Shown: positions 11,596-22,364 of the stretch, piece after piece
How positions within the stretch are numbered: the stretch's first letter is position 1
Layout: each line of letters begins with the position of its first letter
DNA from: Carex sylvatica
Taxonomy: Eukaryota > Streptophyta > Magnoliopsida > Poales > Cyperaceae
Assembly (NCBI GenBank): GCA_964058845.1
Contig: CAXKVR010000316.1
Location: 1-64,000 of the forward strand
Length of the DNA stretch: 64,000 bases
Direction: 5' to 3'
Notes under the pieces: generated by a model
The model's database searches: none
Seen by the model: only the letters and a program-made list of their open reading frames with translations
Told to the model about the DNA's origin: nothing
Program-made: the position numbers and the translations under genes

Positions 11596-12655
11596 TCACA
11601 TATATACGGGAGAGGAGGATGACCAACCGTAATCTTCACGATAAAAAACATATTTTATTCCTTTGTGCTGATCTGATATCACACAGAAAGTTTTTCCTTC
11701 CCCAATCACCCGTCTTCTTAAAAACTGCATAGAGATTCTCCAGTTCTCACCATTCTCTTTCTGAACAATTGCAAAGGCCAAAGGCAACAACTGGTTCTCA
11801 GCATCATATGCACATGCTATCAGTAACCTCCCTTCATAACGGCCAAACATGAAGCATGCATCAATGCTGATAACGGGTTTGATGTATGGCACAACTTGCA
11901 TACAAGCACCAAAAGCCCATGCTATGCCCTTGAATTTTTGAGCTCCCTCTATTAGCACTCCCTCCTTATCAAAAAAGGGGCCATGCCACCGCTCATATAC
12001 AGTGCATATGAAAATCTAGGGATTATGGGTGTCTGTCTGGGTGGTGGTGGTAACTCTTCAATATTTTCAGGAGAGTTGTGGTGGTACCCTTGGTTGTCAT
12101 AAGTGGAGTAGTGGTGGCCTTCTGGTTGTCATAAGGGGAGTGGTGATGGTATCCCTGATTGTCATAAGAGGAGTGGTGGTGGTACCTCGGGTAGTCATAA
12201 GGGGAGTGGTGGTGGTACCCCTAGTTGTCATAAGGGGAGTGGTGGTGGTACCCCTGGTTGTCATAACCCGAATTGTCATAACCTGAAGGTCCATCCCCAG
12301 CCACACTAGAAGGTCCAGCCTCAGCATGGGGAACCCTATTTGAATATATGTCAATTACTGAGACCCCATTAGACTCAAATTGAGTGTACACAACTCTCCA
12401 TAAATTCGCATCTGTTATTGAAAACCTCACAAAGTAAGGTCTACCCGCCCCACCCCTTTGTGAGTTATTAATCCGTGTAACTAATTCTATTTCATACCTG
12501 TTGGGATTTACAACAGTCTTTTCATATATTAGCTGCTTGAGTTCCTGAAATGTGATATTTTCATTAACCTCGAAGCCAAATGCAGCATCTTTCGTGTAAT
12601 ACACGCCATCTACACCCTTTTGTAGCTTGCCGCCCACATACAGTGCAACTAACAT
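11596..12655 (-). pseudogene. MULE transposase, internally deleted and 3'-truncated
   Basis: Remnant of a MuDR-like transposase. The N-terminus (12655-12221) begins MLVALYVGGKLQKGVDGVYY, the PB1-like N-terminal domain typical of these proteins. It runs into an 11-residue repeat, (Y)DNQGYHHHSP, encoded by 33-bp tandem units. After that the coding sequence jumps to the catalytic core at about 12005-11596 (CTVYERWHGPFFDKEG, VISIDACFMFGRYEGRLL, ENQLLPLAFAIVQKENG, FCVISDQHKGI). The first two Asp residues of the DDE triad are in IDACFMFGRYEG and ISDQHKG. The third (Glu), the SWIM zinc finger and the zinc-binding N-terminal segment are missing. The coding end abuts the 3' end of the convergent PMD gene. 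It cannot be active as it stands. Confidence 0.85.
12065..12290 (-). repeat. 33-bp tandem repeat coding for Tyr/His-rich peptide
   Basis: About six or seven imperfect units of GTCATAAGGGGAGTGGTGG-type sequence with 33-bp period. On the minus strand each encodes an 11-residue unit close to YDNQGYHHHSP. The period is a multiple of three, so the frame persists through the first units and is then lost in the decayed left part. Confidence 0.85.
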
Positions 12656-12689
12656 CTTTTCCTTAACAAACTACATTTAAACAAAAAAT

Positions 12690-12940
12690 TTATAAGTATT
12701 ACAGTAATTGTACAGTAATAAATGACAAATAAAAAAAAATACTTGTTGCTAGAAGTAAATGCAACACTTACAATAATTGAATGATAACTCTACAGTAATT
12801 GTATAGCAAATTCTACAATAATTATATAGCAAATTATACAGTAATTATACAGTAAATTCTACAATAATTGTACAGTAAAAATATACAGTGATTGTACAGT
12901 AAAATTGTACAGTAATTGTACAGTAATTGACTAATTACTA
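12690..12940. repeat. Subterminal array of TACAGTAATTG-type repeats
   Basis: Many degenerate short units close to TACAGTAATTG and TACAGTAAAT lie between the transposase start and the right end of the MULE. Arrays at this position can be transposase-binding or promoter sites; that role is inferred only. No coding sequence was seen between here and the right TIR (13190), apart from GC-rich blocks near 13080-13180. Confidence 0.6.
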
Positions 12941-13341
12941 AATAATTAAATAGAATTTAAACAACACCTGTCGCTTTTTGCCAAAAAATCGCCCGCTTCT
13001 GCTGATTGATACCCGGGAGTGATGGTATGGTTGGAGTGGGCAGGAGAAGGAAAAAAACGGGGTTATAAAGCATGCATAATGAACCGCCCGGGTTGGGAGC
13101 GCCTGACAGTGCATATGGCCCGCTCGTACAAGGGGCGCCTCACTGTGCTTATGACCTGCCCGTAATACTGGCGCTCCATCTCTATTGGGCTACCTCTTGG
13201 TGTGGCGCTCCACAGAGAGTTTGGGCCGCCCGTGAACCTGGCGGTCAGGGCATAAATAAAAAAAAAAAAAATCAGATGCAGTGTTATTTTTAAAATTTTT
13301 TTTTTTGGAGGGGGTATTAATAAAAATGACCGTTAAACCTT

Positions 13342-13687
13342 GAAGTAACATAAAATCAATTATTCGAAATAAAAATGAATAGAGTATGAAAATCAAAGAC
13401 ACCGATGCAATGAGAATCAACATTTGATCTAGTGGCAAAAGCAATGTTTTTTGTGTAAGAATTTACAGATTTAGAATCTAAAAAAAGTAATTCTTTGCAA
13501 ATATTAGATAATTAAGTAACTTGATCTTCACATCAGACAAGATTAGAAGTGCAAAGATTAATGCCGGAGCTGTTCCTTTTGGATATTATGCAAATAGCCA
13601 ATATGAAAAGGCTCTACTCAATACAAAGGAAGGTACATCAGGTCCAGACGATTATGTGTTTTGTAATTTGAAAGGAGAAATGTAAGA
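13342..13687. other. Spacer between two MULEs, with direct-repeat block
   Basis: No gene seen. A block at about 13619-13687 (AATACAAAGGAAGGTACATC onward, including GGTCCAGACGATTATG) recurs with a few changes at 15157-15226, on the other side of the foldback MULE and MITE copy 2. Confidence 0.6.
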
Positions 13688-13696
13688 GAATATTTA

Positions 13697-14775
13697 CGGC
13701 CATTTTTATTAATACCCAAAAAACAAAATTAAATTTTAAAAATAACCTTGACAAATTTTTTTTTTTTAAAATAACCCAACCGTCCGGGCCCGGGGCGGCC
13801 CAAAATACAAGCGACCCGCCTGGGCCTCGGGCGGGTCACAGGGAGAGCAAACCGCCCCCACTGCGGGCGGTCCAGCTCAAAAATGAGCTAAAACGTTACC
13901 AACGTTTCGTAAAACGTTACCAACGTTTCCTAAAACGTTACAACGTTTTATCTTGTTTTCTGAGTTTAATCAATCATTTTTCAGTGATTCTTACATGTCT
14001 AAAACGTTACAACGTTTTATAAACGTTACCAACGTTTTATCCCTGTTTAAACAACCTCAGACTTACTTTACCAAGCTTTTGATTTTACAATTCGAATTCT
14101 TGATAGATGTCTTCATGAGTTCTTCAGTCCAAGTATTCCCTTTTGCTATTCCATTTTACTTGAACCTACATATTCTTCGAAACTGAAAGAAATCGTAAAA
14201 TTCAATAATTGTATGTTTTTGCAAATTAGTCAAATAGACGAAAAAGATTATTGCTACAACCAACATTTAACTCTTATTACGAAAAAGATTATTGCTACAA
14301 CCAATAGTTAACTCTTATTACGAAAAAGATTATTGCTACAACCAACAGTTAACTCATGAAGACATTTATCAAGAATTCGAATTGTAAAATCAAAAGCTTG
14401 GTAAAGTAAGTCTGAGGTTGTTTAAACAGGGATAAAACGTTAGTAACGTTTATAAAATGTTGTAACGTTTTAGACATGTAAGAATCACTGAAAAATGATT
14501 GATCAAACTCAGAAAACAAGATAAAACGTGGTAACGTTTTAGGAAACGTTGGTAACATTTTATGAAACGTTGGTAACGTTTTAGCTCATTTTTGAGCTGG
14601 ACCGCCTGCAGTGGGGGCGGTTTGCTCTCCCTGTGACCCGCCCGAGGCCCAGGCGGGTCGCTTGTATTTTGGGCCGCCCCGGGCCCGGGCGGTTGGGTTA
14701 TTTTTAAAAAAAAAAATTTGTCAAGGTTATTTTTAAAATTTAGTTTTGTTTTTTGGGTATTAATAAAAATGGCCG
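13697..14775. mobile_element. Foldback Mutator-like element (1,079 bp, 9-bp TSD)
   Basis: Two inverted arms of about 425 bp each (13697-14121 and 14351-14775) flank a 230-bp spacer. The ends read CGGCCATTTTTATTAATA inwards on both sides. A perfect 9-bp duplication GAATATTTA lies at 13688-13696 and 14776-14784. The arms carry GC-rich blocks with GGGCCGCCC-type text and clusters of AAAACGTTACCAACGTTT. There is no transposase; the ends match those of the 6.4-kb MULE, so that family could have mobilised it. Confidence 0.9.
14240..14356. repeat. 41-bp tandem repeat, three copies
   Basis: Units starting GAAAAAGATTATTGCTACAA at 14240, 14281 and 14322 in the loop of the foldback element. They differ at a few positions (CAACATTTAA, CAATAGTTAA, CAACAGTTAA). 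Confidence 0.92.
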
Positions 14776-14798
14776 GAATATTTACATAGGAATGAAAT

Positions 14799-15160
14799 GA
14801 GTAGAACTAGGATGTTTTTAAGTTCAATGGTTTTTTCTGTGAACTCAACTATATAATTTATTGGATTATTTTATCAAAAAAATCTATCAGATTAGCGTTA
14901 AATGACGAATTCAAACTGTTGAAATCTATCTACCTTACGAGTTATGTGTCTACATGAGAAAAGTTTGAAGTTTCAAATTAATTTAGTATAAAGTCAAGCG
15001 GTTAAAACTAGAATGTTTATAAATTAATTTTGATGTATTTTTTTTTTAACGTTAGATAGATTTTAATGGTTTGAATTCGTCGTTTGATGCTAATTTGATA
15101 AATTTTAGAGTTGAATTAATAAAGAGACTTGGTGCATTTAAGAACACCCTAGTCCTTAAT
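14799..15160. mobile_element. Mutator-type MITE, copy 2
   Basis: Same family as 6270-6684. The left end is GAGTAGAACTAGGATGTT; the right end keeps TTAAGAACACCCTAGTCC, then diverges. Inner segments related to copy 1 are present (CTTTATACTAA complement, ACTTGGTG). No clear 9-bp duplication remains, because the right terminus is altered. Confidence 0.7.
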
Positions 15161-16090
15161 ACAAAGAAAGGTACATTAGGTCCAGACGATTATTTGTTTT
15201 GTAATTTGAAAGGAGAAATGTAGGAGGAATGAAAAATAATCAGGTTGCTGGCGGATAAGATAAACACGGAATTTATAGAAATTGGTACGATAGTGGAGAT
15301 CAGGAACACAACAGAAATGTAAAGTACTACTGTAAAATTGACATTTTCGTTGTCGGTGTCAGTGTCGGTGTCGTCATTAATATGGAAGTATGAACTCCGT
15401 ATTTCTTTCTATAAAAAAAAATCAAGAGACGAGAGTGATGATCAACCTCAATACGACAACACCCCAACAAAAACAAAACAAAACAAAAAAAATCACATGA
15501 CAACTTTGATATATGGCCCGCCGATTCAGACCAATCGCATCTTACTTGGTCTATCATGTTTTCCTCAGTGCATTGAATCAGGATTATAAATTGAATAGTT
15601 AGATATGAGAAAAGGAAAATGGACCTACGGGCCATGAAAGAACCGATAAGAAAAGAAAAGGAAATGAAGAACAATATTTATTAATTAACTCGATGCGTTA
15701 TTTATGTCTGACCCAATCGGTTTCCCTGTTGTATTATTATTCGAAATACCCATAACATTAACATGAAGATAGAATCTAAATCTAAATCTATAATCTAAAT
15801 CTAAATCTAAACCCGATTCAACTCATTTGACTTTGTTCGTATGGATTTTTCACAAGAAATATGGTTTCACGATACAATTTAGAAAAAATAAACAAGAACA
15901 GCTCATATTTGTTACTGTGATTCGAACAAGGTACCTCTCTAGTAACAAAATTTGGCCCAATATCAACTCTACTTTTCAAAACTTATTTAGCTCAGTATTT
16001 AAAAAAGATGATAAAAAAATATGTCTATAATTTAGGCAAGCCGAATTGACCAATTACCCCCTCCTAATCTAGTGCGGATAGAAAAATTCT
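15161..16090. other. Intergenic, no gene recognised
   Basis: AT-rich DNA. It contains the second copy of the direct-repeat block (to about 15226) and a hexamer run of TCTAAA units at about 15773-15811. Short open frames on both strands show no family features. Confidence 0.4.
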
Positions 16091-16098
16091 ATCATGTG

Positions 16099-16634
16099 TA
16101 GGGGTTTGCTAACGGGTAGGGTATACCCGGGGTCGGGTACGGATATGGGTCGGGTACGGGTATCACGGGCCGGGTATCACGGGTATTTTTTTCAAAATCC
16201 GTACCCTACCCGTCTTATACCTGTACCCGTGGTATCCTTGACGGGTAGGGCGGTCCGGGTAGGGTACCCGGTCCGGTTTTTTTTTTTTTTCGGTGGCAAA
16301 TTTCTGTCTGTTTTTTTTTTTTGTTGTTTTTGTTTTTTTTTTCGTGGCAAATTCAAAATTTTAAAAAAATTTGAATTTTTTTGAAATTTTAAACGGGTAC
16401 GGGTCGGGTACAGGTACGGAGGTCGGGTGCCGGGTCGGGTCGGACGGGTACGGGCGTAATTCGGGCCGAGTTTGCCCGGGTATTGAACCAAATAACCGTA
16501 CCCTACCCATTTTATGCCCGTACCCGTGTACCCGTTTACTCGACCCATACTCGGACTCGGGCACAAGTACCACGGGTACCGGGCACGAGCGGGTCGGATA
16601 CGGACCGCCCGACCCGGGTTTTAGCAAACCCCTA
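16099..16634. mobile_element. hAT-type MITE rich in CGGGTA (536 bp, 8-bp TSD)
   Basis: Perfect 14-bp terminal inverted repeats TAGGGGTTTGCTAA, flanked by an identical 8-bp duplication ATCATGTG (16091-16098 and 16635-16642), as expected for hAT elements. The body is made of CGGGTA/TACCCG-type hexamers around a T-rich centre and forms a long imperfect hairpin. Open frames inside are low-complexity artefacts. Confidence 0.9.
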
Positions 16635-16642
16635 ATCATGTG

Positions 16643-16963
16643 TCAAGTCATGTTTATTCGATCCATCTAAAAATATTAATATAATATTATCTCTACGATT
16701 CAAATTCGATTTATTGCCACTCCTAAAATTAACCAAGTTCTTTAATGACATAAAAGGGTCAAATTAAAAAAAAAAAATGATAAATAAAGTAAAAGGTATG
16801 GTAGATAAAAGGAAATTTCTTTCTTGAGTTCACAAAATTTTGTCTTTGAAAATTGTTTATTTTTTTCTTTTAAACTATTTAAATTATATATACTTTTTTA
16901 ATCGCATGACTTTGTTACATTTTCCATCAAGAAGTAATAGTGTTGACATCAACACCATCATAT
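16643..16963. other. AT-rich spacer, nothing recognised
   Basis: No gene, repeat or hairpin that I can support between the hAT MITE and the outer MULE-like element. Confidence 0.4.
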
Positions 16964-17699
16964 TATATATAAGGAGAAATTGGTTATTTGCCACTCCAAA
17001 ACCTTCAAATTTGAAAAATATCATCTCAAACTTTGAAATTGTAAAAATGCCACTCTAAATTTTATTAATTCCTAATTTTGTCACTCTAAATAATTAATAA
17101 AGAAAATACTCATCTTCTTCTCCTGCTTTCTCTTCTTCTCCTGCAACGGCGAAAGGCCTATATTTTAATACGAAGTTTTGAAGTCGGTCATAGGTACTGG
17201 CCTTTCCCCACCCAACAAGATCCATGAGCCCTTGATATAAACCATAAGGCCTAGTTATCATACCTCTTATTCTATTTTTGCTGTTCCTCCTGTGATTTGA
17301 TTACTTCATTTTGCTAGAATCCGTATCTTCATATTACCTAAGGTAGAATTACTAAATTCAGTATGTTCTTTAACTTGGCATGAAATTTAAAACAGACTTC
17401 GAATTCTTTTTAGTCCGGCTAAAATTAAATCCAGACAATTATTTATATATCGTAAGGTATGATATCTGAGGGAATACGTTTCCGCACTGCTGGGCCTCTC
17501 CTCTCTTGAATGTTTAATACTGGGAATATAATTGAGTGATGAAATAATTATATTCCTCCTGGAATATAATTATGTTCTTTGATGTTAACGTAATAAAAAA
17601 GTTAATTTAGTGTTACATAGTCTTAATAATAACTTTCGTCATGGCAGGAGAAGAGGAGGAGACAGGAGAAGAAAAAGAGGAGAAGGCACTACTACAGAA

Positions 17700-18365
17700 A
17701 TTGAGATTGCACACGGACATAATTAGAGAGCTACACAGATTTCCTGCCATGTATAGTGTGAGGGTTTAGAAATCCCTGAATAAATTACACACGGATATTA
17801 ATCCATGTACAATTACTGAGAGCTACACGGATTATTACATAAACAACCATGTACACTTCCTTGCCAGTGGCGCTATCCATAACTGAGCTACACAGATTAT
17901 GACATAAAAGGCCGTGTACGATTCATCTTGCTACACCAACTTTTATACTAACATTCGTGTACAATTATTATTTCTACACGGCTTATTACTAAAACCATGT
18001 ACAATTCCTTGATATCTACACCGATTATTACATAAACAGCCGTGTACAATTAGTGGTACACGTAATTTTACATAAACAACCGTTTACGATCACTCTTTCT
18101 ACACGTACGTCTAGTCTAATATCCGTGTATAATAACTATATCTACACGGCTTATTACATTAACAGTCGTGTACAATAATGGAGAACTACACGTAATTTTA
18201 CATAAACAGCCGTTTACGATAACTCTTTCTACACATATGTCTAGTATAATATTCGTGTAGAATAATCTTTCTACACGTATATTTACATTAACAGCCGTGT
18301 AGCTCTCTTATATTTTTATTTTCTCTTTAAATAATTTTCTACACAGTTTTTGGTTAAATATCCAT
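17700..18365. repeat. CACTA subterminal repeats, left side
   Basis: About a dozen degenerate units of the form CTACACGG ATTATTACATAAACA GCCGTGTAC in both orientations. In En/Spm such subterminal repeats bind the accessory transposase protein; here that role is inferred. From 18366 to 18620 the sequence is AT-rich, without recognised features. Confidence 0.85.
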
Positions 18366-18621
18366 GTAAAATGGTCTTACTTTTTTTTTTTTCAATTTTT
18401 ATTCTTTTTTTCGGCTAGCCTCCAGTTTGCTAGCCATTTAAAATCAGATCAATTCCAAAACATAGAATTTCAAAGATAAGATAGAATATCAATTAAACTC
18501 CTAAATAAAATTATACAAATTTCATGTACACTAAATTATGAAAAATAATGCAAAATTCATGTACACTAAATTATACAAATCTATATTTTGGTTTACATAA
18601 TTTGGATTGAAACCACCTTGC

Positions 18622-21600
18622 TCACATACATCTAAATTCATCGATTTGCTCCTTAGAGTAACTCTTTGCCTTTGATGCATACTACAAAAATTTAAAATTT
18701 ATAAGTTACAAAAATACAATATAGCAACTACATCTCTATTTTGCTTTATAAAAATAAATATTATAATTATAACAATGCAACTAATAAAACAAATTTAGTA
18801 GAATAAACCAAGTCAAGGCATGTTGAGGTTTTGACAGTTCAAACCCATTGATTTGATTAAGTGCGGAAAGAACGTAAAACAAAAATTTTACTTCTAATCT
18901 TAATCCAAGGATTAAACGGGGTATGTCAGGAAACATTCCAAGGGGTCCACCTTCCGTATTCCTTTGACATCAGAACCCTATTTAATACTTTTACAGATCT
19001 ACTCCATAATTGATTTCTAAAACATTAATCTACTTACCAGTTAAATAGATTAATATAACTTGTATATACCTTGTTTCCAAATTCTGATTGGAAAGCAGAC
19101 CGAGCGAGAAGAGCTACACCAGGGAATGACTCGTCTCGGAGTATCACACGTGTGATACCTCTATCGGTTATCCACCAGGACTAACCAGAGAGCGGTTTAT
19201 TTCTTATTGCCAGAAATATCGTAAACCGCAGTTTTCTGCAAAAACACTATTCACCGAGAAAAGGACGAAATAACACTATTCACGACCCGCAGTTATTCTG
19301 ATTCACTAATAAGCAAAAACAGAAATACCGCGACTTTCGCAAATCTATTATTTCCGAATCCCGAATCCCGTAAACAACCGTAACCGAGAAAGAGAGAAAA
19401 TAGAAACTCGAATCGATCTGACAATCTGATACGATGTGAATTAGCAAGCTTTTCTCTTACCCTCACCCCTCTATTTATAGGCATTTGAGGAGGTTCTGGA
19501 ATTACGAAAATGCCATTTACGGAAATGCCATTTACGGAAATGCCATTGAATGGATAAGGATGATGACATGTCATGTGTAAAAAGACCAAAATGCCCTTGT
19601 GGATAATGTTGATGACATGTATGGATAATGATGAATTTAAAAGACAAAATTCAATTAATATCCATATGTCATATATATAATTGTTCTGAACAGTTATATT
19701 TCTTGCGGTTGTTGTTTCGGTAATTTTTATACAACGTGTCGTGCACGTTTATAATTTAACCATTGTTTTTGCTTGTCATCTTATATGACATTTATAATTT
19801 AATTATAACACGTATAATTAATTATAACCATCTTAATATTAATTATAATCAATTTATAATTAATCAATAAGATTCTCCAATTAGCTCCTATACGGTGTGA
19901 CCCAATAGGATCTGTGTTATGTTGGTAAATAGAATTAAAACTGTTTTAACTTCTATAATCATGAGAGGCATCTGGCATAACGCGTCATGACCATCCAATT
20001 ACACAGATGATGCTGTACTGTACAATATCACGATCCAGTAAACTATTTTACTCGTGTCAGTTCTTTCGTCTCATAGCTATCAGATCAGTTTCAAGGTAGG
20101 TGTGTGTCATCCTTGCAAACTTAATCTTTTCTTGATCTTGAGCAGATTATCAAATATAATTACTCTTGTAATTATACCGCTAGCAGATAATCTTACTCTA
20201 TCAAGGGGCCCAGTGATGCTATAGCTCGTATAGAGATACGAGGGACAATAGTACTTTTGGTAAACCATCACTACCTCAGCTAAGCTATGTGTACCGAAAA
20301 GCTACCGTTATAACTGCGTTTTACCGACAGCGTTAGATAACAATCACACATACACATCTCTTAGTAGGAAAGATGAATACCTCATACTTTAGAACTTAAC
20401 ACTGAATGAAAACATTAATGACACATACACAATTCTATTTAATGTTTCATTCGGGGTCTGTCAAATACCATGTTCCTAGAACATGTATCTATGTGATTAA
20501 AATGACATCTCTTGTCAGTGGTCTGTAAAACTTGACCATCTTTTAATCCACATACTAACCTTGTAACGGTTAATTAGTGTTCCTGCTAATTACCTCGGTT
20601 AGTGACTTTTAAGAATATATAACATCTATATTATGAAGTTTCACAATTCCAGTTATTGACTCTAGTCAGATAAAGGAATGATTCATAAATGTAATAATAT
20701 TCAAGGCAACAAAATGACAGTTTATTTAATCACTCAATTCATGAACAAAGCTTTATGATAATTTATCGTATTATTGACTTCTAGATTATTACAAACTAAC
20801 AAGGCAAACATATGAATTTCAAATTAATATGGAATTACATACCGGATATTGTGGCCATCTGAATTGTAAGTTTGTAACAAAGTAATACATATAAATCATC
20901 GTGTAATAACCGCATTTCCAACCGGCCTCCTGTCGCGGGCACTGAAATTTATATTTAGTGACCTATGCTAGAATGACAATAATTTTTGGAACAAATTAAA
21001 TATGAAATTATAAAATTATAGTGTATGCTCACATCGAGCCATTTCCAGTTCAATATATTTTTGTTCTTGCCCGCGCTTTGCAATCCTTCCTCTTGAATAT
21101 ATTGCGTAAAAGTCCTTACAAAATTGAGTGATTGTAATTAGCAATTCCAAAATTTGTTATAATTGAAAGAAAATCAAACCAAGTGAATTATTATTGCTTA
21201 CTTTGATAGGCTTGTGCAGATATGTTTGGACTGCTGAGGAGTGATTTTTCCTCAGGGCCGTAAAGAATCCATGATAAAAACAACATTCTCAAGTGGCACA
21301 ATCACAATCAAACACCAGTGGCCCCTGTGAGAGGAGAAAAATTATAGTACTTTAGCGCGCATATAATAGTGACATGTATATTTCAGCATATAATAGTGAC
21401 ACAAGTGTTTGCTATGGTTCATGGTGTGATTTCATTTTTTTTATATTTCACTTTTATTTCCTTTTTTTAATTCTTTAATTTAATTATAAACAATACATAA
21501 GTTAAGGTTACAAGTAGTCTACGATTGGTGTTCTGGTAGGAGAATAAATTTCTTGCACTCCTTACGAGCTTGATGCAACGCTTTACACATGTACTCGACA

Positions 21601-21715
21601 GATGCATCCTCATACCATTTCACCGTCGAAGCATTAAGTTTGTCGGGGTCCAAAAATGTACACAAGTTCACCTTACCTTTGGAACTGATCTCACGTCATT
21701 TTTGGACTAGGAACC
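18622..21715 (-). pseudogene. ULP1-like (C48) cysteine protease gene of the CACTA, broken
   Basis: Exons, minus strand: 21715-21523 (TFLDPDKLNASTVKWYEDAS, KKFILLPEHQ), 21324-21202 (GHWCLIVIVPLENVVFIMDS), 21114-about 21033 (TFTQYIQEEGLQSAGKN), 20941-20843 (CPRQEAGWKCGYYTMIYMYY) and 18681-18622 (KSYSKEQIDEFRCM, stop). All junctions are GT-AG and in phase. The ULP1/SENP triad is visible: His in GHW, Asp in MDS, Cys in KCGYY, with the upstream Gln in CPRQ. ULP1 enzymes remove SUMO; in CACTA and MULE elements such domains are common passengers of unknown role. Two in-frame TGA codons (exon 1, after FLVQK; exon 2, after SLRP) break it. The N-terminal part upstream of 21715 was not traced. A 2-kb LTR now sits in the last intron. 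Confidence 0.8.
18821..20801 (-). mobile_element. Solo LTR (1,981 bp) in the ULP1 intron
   Basis: Starts TGTTGAGG and ends CTAACA (minus-strand sense: TGTTAG...CAACA). It is flanked by the 5-bp duplication AGGCA at 18816-18820 and 20802-20806. A TATA-like box, TATAAATAGAGG on the minus strand near 19470-19481, suggests transcription leftwards. No gag-pol lies inside, so the internal region was probably lost by LTR-LTR recombination. An 18-bp unit containing AATGCCATTTACGG is tandemly repeated near 19505-19550. A Copia-like assignment is likely but unproven. Confidence 0.85.
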
Positions 21716-22364
21716 TGAAAAATCATCATTTCACATTAAAATATATATATTTAAGTGGAAATAAGATAAATTAAATTTTAAAATTAAATGTACTAAATAC
21801 AAATATAAAAAATTTCAACCTAATCAAATATAAAAAAATTAACCAAATCGATACAATTAAACAATAAAAAAGGTCAATTAATTCATACTTGTTCGATATG
21901 TTAAGAAAGTAAAGAGATCATAATTGACGACATGTCAATTAAATTTTCATACATTGAAAAATTACAATAATATAATACTATTAATTTCCACCGCAACGCG
22001 TGGACTCATTAAAATTTTGATTTAAAATTATACCGAGATGGATCTTCTTGATTGATAAGCTATTTTTCATGCATTAATACAGAGATGGATCTTCTTGCTG
22101 ATATATGCAAAAAATAAATATTATAAAAGAAATAAAAATTTAAAATGAGAAATAAATATCCAGACATAGATAGAACCAACCTTAAGTCTTTAATCTGACT
22201 CTTCATTCGGCCTTCATCTCTGAAATATTATAAAAGAAATAAATATTATACACCTTCATTTTTTTTTCCAAAAAAATAAATATTAAAATTTTCAAGTTTA
22301 AAAGGAATAAATATAATACATTGGATTTTTTTTTCCTTTTTCTCTTTTTTTTTCCATTGTTTGA

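Larger units (their letters stand above)
6920..13332. mobile_element. 6.4-kb Mutator-like element carrying PMD and MULE transposase genes
   Basis: The terminal inverted repeats begin CGACCATTTTTATTAATA (left) and, read inwards, CGGTCATTTTTATTAATA (right). They are flanked by a perfect 9-bp target duplication TTAAACCTT at 6911-6919 and 13333-13341, which is the Mutator hallmark. Homology between the ends extends about 130-140 bp (left to about 7060, right from about 13190) and includes TAACTCTGCATCTGA-like and GGGCCG..CAGGGCAT blocks, with GC-rich subterminal segments. Inside are a plant-mobile-domain gene on + (8704-11575) and a truncated MULE transposase on - (12655 down to 11596), meeting tail to tail. 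Both are broken, so this copy is non-autonomous. A shorter foldback relative lies at 13697-14775. Confidence 0.88.

Noticed and set aside
12029..12286. Valine-rich open frame on the plus strand
   Set aside because: It is the antisense of the 33-bp coding repeat of the MULE transposase.
15773..15811. Interstitial telomere repeat
   Set aside because: The unit is TCTAAA, six bases, not the plant telomere heptamer CCCTAAA.
16094..16670. Four open frames rich in Gly, Arg, Tyr and Pro
   Set aside because: They are translations of CGGGTA hexamers inside the hAT MITE.
19293..19589. 98-codon open frame on the minus strand
   Set aside because: It lies in the solo LTR around its TATA box and untranslated leader and has no retroelement protein motif.
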